The notes under the pieces are model-generated. The model ran no database searches. It saw nothing but the letters and a program-made list of their open reading frames with translations, and was not told the DNA's origin. A stretch of DNA of 28,468 bases, from NCBI GenBank assembly GCA_964058845.1, contig CAXKVR010000020.1:1-28468 (forward strand), read 5' to 3'. Source of the DNA: Carex sylvatica (lineage: Eukaryota > Streptophyta > Magnoliopsida > Poales > Cyperaceae). Position 1 is the first letter of the stretch. The number at the start of each line of letters is the position of its first letter. The position numbers and the translations under genes were made by a program. This document shows positions 11,701 through 22,805 of this stretch, piece by piece.

Positions 11701-12583
11701 CGATGTGTATGCATTTGGTGTGCTACTTGTGGAATTAATGTCTGGGAGGCCCCCTATCGACCCTGACAGTAGACCAGAGGAGAGGATCACGGCAAAATGG
11801 GTATTCATCTTTTCTTTTTCCCTTCATTTATTCTTTGAACATAATGTTTTTTTAGTAAATACCTAAATTCACAAAATTTCCGAAAGTATGTCTTTCTTTA
11901 AGTTTGGAGTTCTAGACTAGTCAAATTATGTCTCATTTGAAACAGACCAATGTTTTGATGATTGTTGCATGTCAGTAACATTAACGTATCATAAACAATT
12001 GGTTGATGATGCAAAAAAACTTTTTCTGTCTTACCCTTTTTCACATTTTGAAAGGGTACTTTCCTAAAAGAGATTTTGTACTACAATTGGTACTGTAATC
12101 AATCAGGTCTCACTTGTCTTACAAATTGAAAACAAAAGACTCCAATGTTGATACACTATCAGATTAATTGGGTCTACTCTTGACCGAACCACTATCAGAT
12201 AAATGAAAGAAAAAAGAAAGAAAGACCAACAACAAAAGAATATTACAATACAACACTATTATTTCTGGTTTAATGTGTAGAAGTTTTGTTAACAGGTTAT
12301 GGCAAAACTAGCAGAGAACAATGTCAGTGTGGCTTTGGACCCGCAACTTCCGGCCTTAGAAGTTAATCATAAAGCACTGAAAGAGATATTTAATTTGGCC
12401 AGAGATTGTTTGACTCCAGTTGGTCAGGACAGGCCAAATATGACTACATGTCTGTTAACTTTAATAAAAATCAAGGCAAACTATGAGCAAGCAATTCAGA
12501 GTCTCCCTCGAGTCTTTTCTTTTGCTTCCACAGCAGAGAGAGAAAGAGAGAGATTGCTACGCCACCGCTGTTTCTATGTATAG
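8502..12583 (+). CDS. Gene 2: CRCK-like pseudokinase (6 exons)
   Basis: Paralogue of gene 1 that appears catalytically dead. Exons: 8502-9045, 9238-9434, 10268-10442, 10846-10938, 11505-11800, 12296-12583, giving 530 residues; all introns are GT-AG and all phases match the paralogues. Motifs: glycine loop GQGWCS at 217-222 (third Gly is Ser), VVIK with Lys243 kept, alpha-C Glu replaced by Ala263, HRD replaced by HGN at 345-347, DFG as DYG, and GGYLDPVY for GYLDPEY. The catalytic-loop Asn and DVYAFG are kept, so the fold is probably intact. Exon 1 (182 residues) is unlike gene 1: acidic/Ser-rich, then two basic aromatic units, SWRLSFSVSKRR and GWRSQFSFLNRRK. The C-terminus is about 27 residues longer than that of gene 1 and passes through a GA-rich run. 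The start at 8502 is chosen because the upstream in-frame ATG meets TGA at 8463. Scaffold or allosteric function is inference; recent decay cannot be excluded. Confidence 0.85.
9507..10086. mobile_element. hAT-type MITE in intron 2 of gene 2
   Basis: The ends are TAGGGGTGTTCATTGGGT and its complement. A perfect 8-bp direct repeat CATATACA flanks it at 9499-9506 and 10087-10094. Eight-base duplications and TAGGGGTGTTCA-like ends are typical of non-autonomous hAT elements. The inside is AT-rich with repeated CCGAAC/GGTTCGG motifs and no ORF. Confidence 0.92.
11014..11222. mobile_element. Small MITE-like inverted repeat in intron 4 of gene 2
   Basis: Arms of about 50 bp (about 11014-11066 and 11166-11217) are inverted copies of each other and share AACTTTGAGTTT and GGATC cores. 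The inside is non-coding. I could not define a target-site duplication, so the superfamily is open. Confidence 0.7.
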
Positions 12584-12997
12584 TCGCACTTCGGCATGTA
12601 ATTCTGTACAGCGGAATGGGTGAAATGGTTATTGCAGTTGACCCATTCTAACTATTGAAATTTATAAATGCGCAATGTAAAGTATGAATTTGGTGCTATT
12701 AACCTTGTGGTCAATGCACCTTGTCCTGGTGGATAGGGTTTTCGGGTGGAGTCAAGAGTAGGGTATGATTCTTTTGATTTGGATTTTTGTATATATGATG
12801 TGCGGTCATTTTGGGTTGTTCTTCAGCTGAACTTATTTATTAAATTATCGGGTAAATTTCGTCAGAGGACATTGCTGTACATTCATATATACTTGGTGAA
12901 TCATATTTAATAAATTATTAACTTATTTTGAAGACCTGAAGTATTTCTCACCCACTCTCTCCTTTTTCCTCTCTTCCAGCACGTCTATACTCTCCAC
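12584..12997. other. 3' flank of gene 2
   Basis: AT-rich DNA, presumably the 3' untranslated region and downstream sequence. No canonical AATAAA near the stop and no ORF of interest. Confidence 0.5.
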
Positions 12998-13622
12998 CTA
13001 TGTTGCACGGATACGAGTACGGATATCATATCGGATACGGTGATATGGTAATTTTTAAAAATTATGGATACGATACGTCTATTAAATATATATTATTTTA
13101 ATTATATTATTAATTTAATATTTATATTATATTGTAAATATAAATAATCATGTGGTTATAACAATAAATATGATTAAATATACATTAAATAATGAAATTA
13201 TATATTAAATATCATTGTTACTCAATTATAACATCAAGTGGTAGTTGGTGTAGTGGTAAAGAGGCAAAAAAAAAAAATTTTTAGTCTATCTCTAGCGCGA
13301 TGCACGAATATGAGTCTTTGGTCTAGCGCGGTGCACAAATATGAAATTTATCATTGGTTCCTGCGCGGTGCACGGATGCATCAGACGTATCAAGTCCGTA
13401 TCTATTCTAGATGGAGCCGTATCCCGCCCGTATCCCTCCCGTATCTCGCTGAAACATCTGTATCGGATACGATTCAACGCGTATCGCGACCATATTAGAA
13501 ATGTTAGAGATACACCAGCTGACGTATCGGATACGTATCGTGGCTGTATCGGACGCGTATCGGTATCCGATACGTATCGGATACAGATACGGTGACTAAA
13601 CAAAAGTATCGGAGTAACATAG
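12998..13622. mobile_element. hAT-like non-autonomous element rich in GTATCGGATACG
   Basis: The ends CTATGTTGCACGGATAC and the complement of the right end (CTATGTTACTCCGATAC) match at most positions. A perfect 8-bp direct repeat CTCTCCAC flanks it at 12990-12997 and 13623-13630. The right third is packed with short palindromes of the type GTATCGGATACG, which creates spurious ORFs on both strands. No transposase. Confidence 0.85.
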
Positions 13623-13630
13623 CTCTCCAC

Positions 13631-16036
13631 TCTTGTTTATCTTCGTTTTCCCGGTCATCCATTGCCAAGGTGTCTCTCCATTATATTTCATACACAAGTA
13701 CATAACAATACTAGCTAATTCAAAAATCTTCTATTAAATCAATTTAATTCGAAAGGCTACTCTCTTGTTCTATTGAACTCTTGCCATCTTCTACCCGATC
13801 AGAGTATAAGAAATAAGGGTATAACATTTATAACAATTAAAACACTATGTTCTAGCTTACCTTCATTTTTTAAGTAAACAACCACTTCTTTATTTCATTT
13901 GAAATTTCATTTAAGCCAAACGCAGCTTTCACAACGAGAAAATAAGAGAAACTCTGATCTCTGATCGCTTGATCTGTTGCTTTAGAGCAGGCACGATGTG
14001 TGAAGTTTGGAAAGAGGGTGGAACTCAGATCTCTTGTGGCGAAGCAAGGGTGGATTTATATATAGATCAGCTAAGCCACCCTATGAATTAAATTTTTTTA
14101 ATTATGTATATTAAACTGTAGTTAAACTTTTGAATTTTTTGAACTTTTATATAGTCTAGCACCCCTCATAAAATAACAAATGTTTGTTAGTAGTCTAGTG
14201 ATTTGAGTTCTAGTTGTTATGTGTGAGGTCATGGGTTCAATTTCCACTAGTTACATTTTTTTGTTTTTTTTTCATATATTACATTTTATAGATTAGCTCC
14301 CCCTATTTAAAATTTCTAGTTCTGCTCCTGGGCGAAAGCTTGTTTTAGTGAAGAACGACATCAATGGATGACTGAAAAAAAAAATTAACAAAGTAGAAAT
14401 GTGCTGGAATAGAGAACAGAGGGTGAGAAATACTTCATGTACCAAAATAAGTTACATAATTTAAATATGCTGAATAGACTGCCATATCATATTTTATTAT
14501 TATTTTAAACAAAAATAGTTACATTGTGACTTGATTGAAACAAATTGAAAGTTCAATAGCTACCAAGATACAAAACAAACTTGAGTGACCAATTAATAAA
14601 GAGTGATCTTCGACGAAATTTACTCTAAATTATCGCTTTATGCAACTGGAGTTGACAAAGAAGATTTCTTTATGTGCATATAAATAATTATTACTTTCTT
14701 TGTGTTTGCTTGTATATATTCAAAAAAAATTTACATCAGTGAATTGATACAAACTTAGTACTATTAATCAAAACAAAATCAAAATGTCATAATATATATT
14801 ATGTGTATTGAAAAATAATACGTATCATATCAAATAGTTTTATTTTGGATTCGATTCAATCGAAACTCTCCATTCGTAAATGAAATTTTGTCATTTTAAT
14901 TTTAATTTTAATTTTCAAGTTAATAGATTTTAAGAATAAAGACATACTAAAAAAAGTGGAGAAGTTCGAACTCTCTCGACACATAAAGACATAGTGATAT
15001 TTTATTTTTGTGAATTGCAATTTACACTTGGTTAATATTAAAGTTGGACCGTGATGCAACGTCATTTTCTCACATCCTGAACAAAAATTTTCAAGTGAAT
15101 TTTACAAAAGAATCTTTAGGATTTAGAATTTCGAGTTTAAGCAATTGAATTTTACAAAATTTCAATCTTGTGGAAAAATTGGATTTTGAGCTTCATAATG
15201 AAAATGTCATTATTGGTTAATAGCTAATATTTGTGCTTAATAGGCAAAATTCATTCATACAAATTAAAAGCAGAGTTTAACGGTAGCGGTGGCGTTGTAA
15301 CTTAAAAACAATCTAGTTTAGTAGCAAATATTATCATCAATTCAATTCTTATGTATGAATTATTCAGTTGGAAGTTGATCTGTATATATTATTCTTTTTT
15401 CTTACACTACTGTTCTCCGTGCTACATGGATGCATGTTATGATGAAGAATGAATACAAAATATGTATTGCATTGCAACTCTTTTAAATTGATTGTTTAGA
15501 GAGATTCATTTCGATGTTCACATTTTGATTGATTTGAAGTACAAACATTTGAACTCATTCTAATAGCACCTTAACTGTGCTCTATTTAATAGTTGTTTAT
15601 TGTAATTGCAATGCCACAGCAAGTTGTGTACTATTTTCATCGATATTAAAATATTTTAAGGAAAAAAAAAAACCTGTGTATTATATTATGGCGTTAACAA
15701 TATGAATGGATAAGAACATTACATAATATAATAATTAAAACTCAATTTTCAAAACAGGACAGCATGTAAATGCTTACAGAAGGACTGTGACTTCAAAGCT
15801 ACAGTCAACTATATACAGAGGTTCAAGTCGCCAAGCATTTGAGATGACGTCAATTGACAGAGCTATTTAGCTTCACGCAGCTTATGATCAACAGGTACAA
15901 AATGAAAAAATATACAACTAGTGCGCTGTTAGAAGTCATAATAACTTTGTCATTATCTCTACCGTTAGACCATTGGAGGACGAACTGAAAAGCTTAAAAA
16001 ACCATAATAAATGAAGAAAATAAAATACTAATATTC
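13631..16036. other. Intergenic AT-rich DNA between genes 2 and 3
   Basis: No gene found. About 14040-14340 has loosely inverted ends and looks like an old element with a pol III-like box pair inside. The remainder is AT-rich DNA without strong structure; the last part up to 16036 may include distal promoter sequence of gene 3. Confidence 0.5.
14191..14246 (+). repeat. Possible tRNA-derived SINE fragment
   Basis: TAGTCTAGTG resembles a pol III A box, and GGGTTCAATTTCC about 40 bases downstream resembles a B box, as in plant SINE heads. No tail or target duplication could be set. Confidence 0.3.
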
Positions 16037-16190
16037 TTAGTAGAACAAAGTGTGAGTCTAGAAGAGAGCTTGCTTTCTTCGTCGATCACTATTGCGTGCT
16101 CAGACGCAGTCGCTCTTCACCTCTCGTATTGTTATTATCTCCGTCAAGGCATTGATACCATGCCTTCTTCTCCAACCCCAATCCATAACC
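16037..16190 (+). promoter_or_regulatory. Gene 3 leader, homologous to the gene 2 leader
   Basis: Matches 8270-8441 with small indels, including GTCTAGAAGAGAGCTTGC and the TGATACCATGCC that carries an upstream, out-of-frame ATG at 16160. Likely 5' untranslated region with proximal promoter. Confidence 0.6.
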
Positions 16191-16516
16191 ATGTTAAAGA
16201 AGAGCAAGAGCAAGGTCAGTTGGTCCATATCCCAACCCCAACCCGAATCCGACCCACAACCGCAACCTCAATCCATAACCATGCTAAAGAAGAGCAAGAG
16301 CAAAGCCAGCTGGTCCATACCCCAACCCCAACCCCAACCCGAATCCGATCCGCAACCTCAGCCCCCGTCCTCGGCTATGTTGAAGAAGAGCAAGAGCAAA
16401 GTGAACTGGTCCATTTTCAAACCCGAATCCAAACCCGAACAGCAATCCAAATCCCAACCACAACCACAGGGGGTGCTGAAGAAGAGCAAGAGCAAGGTGA
16501 GCTGGTTGCAACCTAG
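16160..16516 (+). other. Alternate-frame ORF overlapping the gene 3 N-terminus
   Basis: The first leader ATG (A at -3) opens 118 codons in a different phase from gene 3. Because the repeat units are multiples of three, this frame is periodic as well, with KEEQEQ or EEEQEQ and LVHxPTPT-like units. The equivalent ATG and frame exist in gene 2 (8411-8707). It may be a uORF, a second product, or a passive consequence of the repeat. Confidence 0.4.
16191..16508 (+). repeat. Four in-frame basic motif repeats in gene 3 exon 1
   Basis: Units start at 16191, 16281, 16377 and 16473, with spacings of 90, 96 and 96 bp. Each begins with (A/G)TG(T/C)T(A/G)AAGAAGAGCAAG and encodes LKKSKSK followed by V/A, S/N and W. 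The linkers are Pro/Gln-rich. All spacings are multiples of three, so length changes kept the frame. Confidence 0.95.
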
Positions 16517-18742
16517 TCCTCTGCACCAAAACCAACCTGAACCCAAAACCGAAACCGAGTCCAAACCGGGGCCGCTCAGCATGCTAAAGAGGAGCTTTAG
16601 CAGGAAACCTAGCACTATCTCCAGTGCCGGCGACAAACTTGCTCTTGCATTGGTCCGGCGCCCGCAGTGGATTTCAAAAGTGAGCCTCATCCCCCCCATG
16701 GGCATATGCGGCCATTCTTCTTTTTCTGGTAATTTTGATCAATTTACCGTTGACACAACACCGAGTGATGTCGGGTCGGATGATCATGGAGAAGATCCTG
16801 ATGGTATGGTTCTTTTGTTTGCTCTATGCATAGTACCATAGCCTCGCTCATAATTTCTTTGTTTAGCTGCTTATGATTTCGGAGTAATTGATTTAGTTTA
16901 AGAGAAGACATATAAATTGATAGGATACTGGTGCAGGGCTTCAAAAGCATTTCTCCTTCAAATTAAAAGAAACTGTAAGAGTCATCAATGAAAGCTGAAT
17001 TAGCCTCACAACATCTGGGTTTAGAATTGACTTGGATACATACAATTCTTAATTCTTAGTTTTAACAATTAAATGGAAAATTTAATTTTGGTTAATTGCT
17101 CAGAACTTAATTACAAAGGGGTTGATGATTTCCGACTAATTCTGACAGAACAATTATTCATCTCTAGCAGATGAGGATGCATCAGCATTCTCCATGAATA
17201 AAATAAGAAAGGCCACTGATAATCTCTCCAATGTGTTTGGACGAGGCATGTTTAGTACAGTTTATTACGGGACACTAGAAGATGGGAGCCGCGTTGCAAT
17301 TAAATCTGACCAAAAGGTATTAAAAATTCTGCTCCCGAAATTCTTCTTTTCTTTTTCTCTTTTGTTTCCCGCTATTGTTCTTGGCAAGCCAGGGGTCAGA
17401 CCAATTATTAACACAATGTTTTTTACTTTACTGTTCTCCATGTAGACTTTGTATAATCCACATAATTCAGTAGATTTTCAAAAGAAGATTCAAGTGCTAC
17501 AGAATCTTGATCATCCCAATTTGCTTAAGCTATATGGATATCTTGAGGATGGTGAGAATTCCATATTTGTTACCGAATATGTCAGAAATGGAAATTTGAG
17601 GCAACATCTAGATGGTGAGATTCTATTGCTCCTTTTCTACTCTTGATTCTGATTCCAAATGTGCACATTTGTTTGAAACCATCATAGAATTATGAACATT
17701 TGGCAATCTTTGTTATATGTTTTGATAAAATGGTGATAAAAGTAAACTGGTACAATTGCCAACCTAAAACCTAACATAGAAGTAGTTCCTGCAAATATCC
17801 TTGATTGATTTTTTAAGCAAAGTTTTCTGATTAAACTTATGACAGGGGAGTTTGAAAAGCGTTTGGGATTTCGGAGACGATTAGACATCGCAATCGAGGT
17901 GGCCAATGCTGTTTCATACCTCCATGCGAACCCTGGTAATTATAGATCTTTCATTGTGATTTTGTTTATGCTTGAGTCTCAAAATATATATAGCTATTCC
18001 ATTTTTTTTTTTTTTTTTACAAAATAGGTAGTCACGGAAAAGAAAAAATTGTATTTTTTTTTGCAGATTATTCTATAATACATGGAAGGCTTAAATCTTT
18101 AAATGTACTTCTCACCAATAGCCTGAAAGCCATGGTGTCTGATTTCGGTTTTCCTCCCCAGTCTGACAATGGAGGTGATGCCTCGACCTCTTGTGTTATC
18201 CCTGTTGTATACTGCGATCCAGAGTACCTCCAAACCTATAGGTTCACTGAAAAAAGCGACGTGTTCTCCTTTGGTGTAGTGCTCATTGAATTACTTACGG
18301 GCCGACCCCCTTTGATGACCAATATGGATTCTGACGATTATGTAACTTCTAAATGGGTATGCACATAGTTATTATTTATTTATTTATATATCTTTTTATG
18401 AAAAGTTTTGTACTTATCATAAGCTATATCATGGTTGGTTTGGTGCAAAGTATTATACTATTATATACCAGTCTGAACCAGTATTTTTGATGTTAATTAA
18501 TGTCTGATATTTCATCGAATTTCAATTAGGTGAGAGATATGTTTGAACAAGGTAGGGGGATCGACACACTGGATCCTCATCTCCCCCGTGTTTCGGGAAC
18601 AATATTTGTGGCGGAGCAGATACTGGCACTAGCAGTGCTTTGCTTGAACCGCAAGGGAAAGAACAGGCCTACCATGAGCCACTGTTCCAATCTCTTGAGC
18701 CAAATCAGAGAAGAGTACAGTGATATGCTATTTGGTTCCTAA
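16191..18742 (+). CDS. Gene 3: CRCK-like pseudokinase with LKKSKSKxSW repeats (6 exons)
   Basis: Paralogue of gene 1, probably without phosphotransfer activity. Exons: 16191-16803, 17171-17316, 17446-17614, 17846-17935, 18067-18356, 18530-18742, giving 506 residues; all introns are GT-AG. Exon 1 encodes motif copies starting at residues 1, 31, 63 and 95 (MLKKSKSKVSW and variants), joined by QPQPxPESDPQPQP linkers, plus a degenerate MLKRSFSRKPS at 131. The kinase-like domain has GRGMFS at 228-233, VAIK with Lys249, alpha-C Glu replaced by Lys267, HRD replaced by HGR at 345-347, an intact DFG, and VVYCDPEY where [10 protein letters not shown] is expected. The ATG at 16191 is the first in this frame; an out-of-frame ATG at 16160 precedes it. 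Compact introns (129-367 bp) are free of obvious elements, unlike genes 1 and 2. The basic repeats could bind membranes or acidic partners; that is inference. Confidence 0.86.
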
Positions 18743-19515
18743 TTCAAATCCTTGATATTTTGCTTATTTAGTAGTTTGTATTGATTTTCATATTCTTTTG
18801 TTTGTAAATGCTCCTCTCTTTCTTATCTTACAAGTAGTGAATGGTGGAATGTGGATCTCCGTAATAATAAAGAAAAAAAAAAATCAATGTTCAGGGAATT
18901 AGGGCAATTTTTTTTATTAGAGAAATTTCACTTGGGTTGGGTTTGTGTGCTGTGATTTAAGTTATTTTCATATATAAGAGAATAGAAAACAAAATGCTAG
19001 ATATTAATTCTCAATTGTATTTGTTTTGGAAAGTAATGTTTTTCTGGTACCATTACTTGCAAAATAGTATAGTCATATGCATATAGGTTTTTTGTCAACC
19101 GCCAAGTGAAGAGTGTGGTTGGTTGCTTCATTTCTTTAAGGTTTCATTTGTGCCTCACATCTTTATTTTTAAAATTTAAATTATCAATTTAAATAGCTCA
19201 ACATGATCTTCATATTAAAATGTACATAAAATTTTAAATTTTTTACTATTTTTCTAGATAAATACAAAATTACTATTGTTTAGAAGATTTTGAACTATTC
19301 AAAAACATTAATTTTGTACTTATTAAAAATAATAAAAAAATAGCAAATAAATATAAATTTTGGTCTCCAAACACATTTTAATATAGATATCACGTGAAGC
19401 GATTTAAAACAGTTGTTTAGACTTTAAAAATAAATATAAGAATGTAAAGTAAAAATGAAACAATGAAGACGTGACATTTGAACCCTCCTCTTGTTATGTT
19501 GTCGATACTAATATC
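18743..19515. other. 3' flank of gene 3
   Basis: Probable 3' untranslated region followed by AT-rich DNA. About 19185-19440 is a diverged inverted-repeat sequence related to the foldback element in intron 3 of gene 1 (shared CTCAACATGATCTTCATAT-like arm; right arm with GGTCTCCAAACACATTT). Confidence 0.5.
18866..18871 (+). terminator. Candidate polyadenylation signal of gene 3
   Basis: AATAAA lies 124 bases after the stop codon, in an A-rich context. Plant signals are loose, so this is a candidate only. Confidence 0.45.
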
Positions 19516-20305
19516 TAGGACTGGCAAAAAAGCTCGTGGCTCGCTTAGTATTCGTTCATGACTCGATCGGTAATAGCTCGTTCGTTAGTGGATCGAGTTA
19601 AAATAAGCTTGCTCGCTACATACTCGAGCCAAAATTAACGAGTTTGAGTTTGGCCTAGCTCGGCACGAGCTAGCTCGGTCGTTAACGAGCTATTTAATAT
19701 ACATAGTTTAATAGATTAATCAGATCTGTTAACTTTAGATTGGGGATATTATGATTTATGGATGTTATAGCCAGTGTTATGGCAATTACACTTTGGACTA
19801 TGTTTAAGTTGATTGGTAATTTTGTATAAAATATGTGTGAATTAATTATAAGTAATTAAGTTAAATTGTATGAATTTGTTTGATTTGGTATGCATGAATT
19901 TATTCTGTAAATATGTTTGTATGAATTTAGGATTTTGATATATTTATATATATGAATTTAGTTGTAAACTTAATTTATAGTAGTTGATTTACTTAATTAC
20001 AATTGAATTAAGAATATTTTTCAGTAATTAGTCATATAAATATTATTTTGTTTTAGCCATAATTGATAAGATGTGTTATGAAAATTTAAGATACATCAGG
20101 AAAGAAAATATACAAATTTATAAATCTGCCAAGCTAGTAACGAGTTAGCTCGGTTCGCTCGGACAAGCCACGAGTCGGTCTTGAACAATAATTTTAGTTC
20201 GGAACCTAAAATCTAAATTCGCTCGCTCAGCTTGATACACCAACAAGCCGAGTATGAGTGTAGCCTAGCTCAGCTTGATACACTAACAGCTCGTTGCCAC
20301 CCCTA
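19516..20305. mobile_element. hAT-type non-autonomous element
   Basis: The ends TAGGACTGGCAA and the complement of TTGCCACCCCTA are imperfect inverted repeats. A perfect 8-bp direct repeat CTAATATC flanks it at 19508-19515 and 20306-20313. Both ends are rich in GCTCG/CGAGC motifs (for example AACGAGCTA) while the middle is AT-rich. No transposase ORF. Confidence 0.88.
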
Positions 20306-20675
20306 CTAATATCACGTCGAAAGGGCGACAATAATTTGAGAAATAATCTTAATGCCTACACTTAACAACTAAACGGTTGAATTCATTAGTTAATTTTACA
20401 TCTCAAAATTTTGAGCTGTGATAATCATTCCACAAACAATAGGGTTTGTAACATTTACCATTCCATTTCAATTCTTTTCGTAACCATACATTAGAAACTA
20501 AATAATGTTCATTATATTTTTCGTGAGAGGGGTCTTGGATGCAGTTTAATATAAAATTGGAAGTTGTGATTTGACCCTTTTTTTATCTCTAAAAAAAAAA
20601 TAATTAAGTTTTGATCTTACCTGACCTAATCAAAGTAATATGTCATTACACATTAATGATGTAAGACAATTTGGC

Positions 20676-22212
20676 CCGATTTTTTATTTATATAAAAAAA
20701 AAAAAAAAAATTAAAAAAACTAACCAAACCGCGTGTTTATTTCGAAAACTACTCAAATTAGAAAATTTTTTTCCGGTTTCAACACTAATTTTCGGAAATT
20801 TTTTTTCTGGTAAATGGATATTAAAATCGGAAAAAATATTTTCGGTAATGAATTTCTGGAATTTTTTTTTTCGGTTTTAAGATTTTTTTTTAGGAATTTT
20901 TTTTTATAGAAATTTTTTTTTTTCCAATTTTTTTTTTTCGGATTCTTTTTTTTTCAGATTTTATAATTTATTTATTTTTTGTATTGATGTATTAAAAATA
21001 TTTAATATATTTCTTTAAAAATAGATGAAATACTATATAATTTGATTTATTCGAAAAACTGCTACTAATTGTAGAAAAATTCAAATAAATTAAAATTTAT
21101 GTTAATTCTGTGTATTTTTGAATGATCTACATGCTGGTGTAATCACTTTTGCAGTTTGATCCTTGTATCAGTCCAGATTTATTGATTTACCAGCAAAGGT
21201 CAAATTTGATATATACACACATATGATACATATATTATATATACATATATATACATATATATACACGCAAAATTTATCCAAATCTCCGTTTAGCACCCGT
21301 AAAATTTATCCTAAGTGACCAAAATGTGATTGTACTTTTTATCATGTTATTAATTTTTTTTTTTGTGATTGTACTTTTACAAAAGTATTTAGAGGTCCAC
21401 TTGACCACTTCTGTGTTGTCTGTCTACTCGTACTATAGAAGTATAGATTTATAAAATTATATTTTATTTTTAGTCTTTAAACATTCTAATCTAACAGCTA
21501 AATATTATCTCTATATAAAAAATTATTTGAAAAACTAACTTTTATTTCTTCTTTTTTACTATATATTTTTCTAAACATATTAACTGTTTTTTATCAGAAT
21601 TTTTAGATCAATTGATTTGTAACCTACATAAAAAATAGTAAAAAATAATAATTTAAAATGATTTTCAAGTACACATATAAATTATATGTATCATATATGT
21701 GTATATATCAAATTTGACCTCTGCTGGTAAATCAACAAATCTGGACTGATACAAGGATCAAACTGCAAAATTGATTACACCAGCATGTAGATCATTCAAA
21801 AATACACAGAATTAACACAAATTTCAATTTATTTGAAATTTTCTACATTTAGTAGCAATTTTTCGAATAAATCAAATTATATAGTATTTCATCTATTTTT
21901 AAAGAAATATATTAAATATTTCTAATACATCCATACAAAAAATAAATAAATTATAAAAACTGAAAAAAAAGAATCCGAAAAAAAAATCCTAAAATCAGAA
22001 TTTTTTTTCCGGTTTTCGAACTCAAAACCGGAAAACTTTTTTTCGAAAATTCATTACCGAAAATATTTTTTCCAGTTTTAATATCCATTTACCGAAAATT
22101 GGTGTTGAAATCGGAAATTTTTTGTTCGGTTTGGGTAGTTTTCGAAATAAACGCGTGATTTGGTTAGTTTTTTAAATTTATAATTTTTTTTGGATATAAA
22201 TAAAAAAATCGG
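20676..22212. mobile_element. Large foldback Mutator-like element
   Basis: Two inverted arms of about 530-565 bp (20676-21240 and about 21682-22212) enclose a spacer of about 440 bp. The ends are CCGATTTTTTATTTATAT and its complement with one extra T. A perfect 9-bp duplication CAATTTGGC flanks it at 20667-20675 and 22213-22221. The arms contain many TTTTCGG/CCGAAAA motifs. The spacer has TATATACA-type simple sequence near 21230-21265. No protein is encoded. Part of each arm matches 7720-7830 in the element at 6927-8184. Confidence 0.87.
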
Positions 22213-22805
22213 CAATTTGGCCCTTGTGTAATGCTATATGTTCACCTAAGATTTTTTTATACATTTTTTTCCATTTTTTTTAGTTAATGACAAAATTATT
22301 TATTTCTAGTATTAATAGAAATAAAAACTTTTAAAAGTTATAATTTTACTTAATCGAGAAAATACTTGGACTTCTTTGTGTTACTCGGAAAAGACAAAAA
22401 AATATGATGAACGATTTGCATACTAGAAAGATATAGAAAGATGCGAATTTAGATGTAAATTTATGTGTTAAGTTTAACCATTTTTGAAGCGTAGACGACG
22501 GTACATATTATGAGGTGTAAAATAACTTTCTTCACTTTTAAACATTCAATAGACCGAAGTTCTATAATAAACAAAAAACAAATGTGTCTTTATACGAATT
22601 TTGAATTTGAACTTCGTTAACTTATGGGAGATCAATAAATAAAGGTGATCTTTATTGGAGATCTAACTCTATTTTCTTGCTTATTCAAATTTCTTTTTTG
22701 AGGCTAAGAGTATATTTTCCCAGATAAAAATGTACATTGCGTCGTCAATTTTGTAAGGCTCACTTTTTAATCTTGTTGGATCTGTGTCCTAATTGCAACA
22801 TTCCA

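Noticed and set aside
13234..13262. tRNA-like A box (GTTGGTGTAGTGGTAAAGA)
   Set aside because: No B box or cloverleaf follows; it is within a mobile element.
13238..13630. Overlapping ORFs on both strands with RIRYR/SDTD patterns
   Set aside because: They arise from GTATCGGATACG words inside a non-autonomous element with 8-bp flanking duplications.
16284..16705. Minus-strand ORFs rich in Leu and Gly over gene 3 exon 1
   Set aside because: Antisense of the Pro/Gln-rich linkers; no independent evidence.
20671..20880. 69-codon Phe/Lys-rich ORF
   Set aside because: Lies in the low-complexity arm of a foldback element; composition only.
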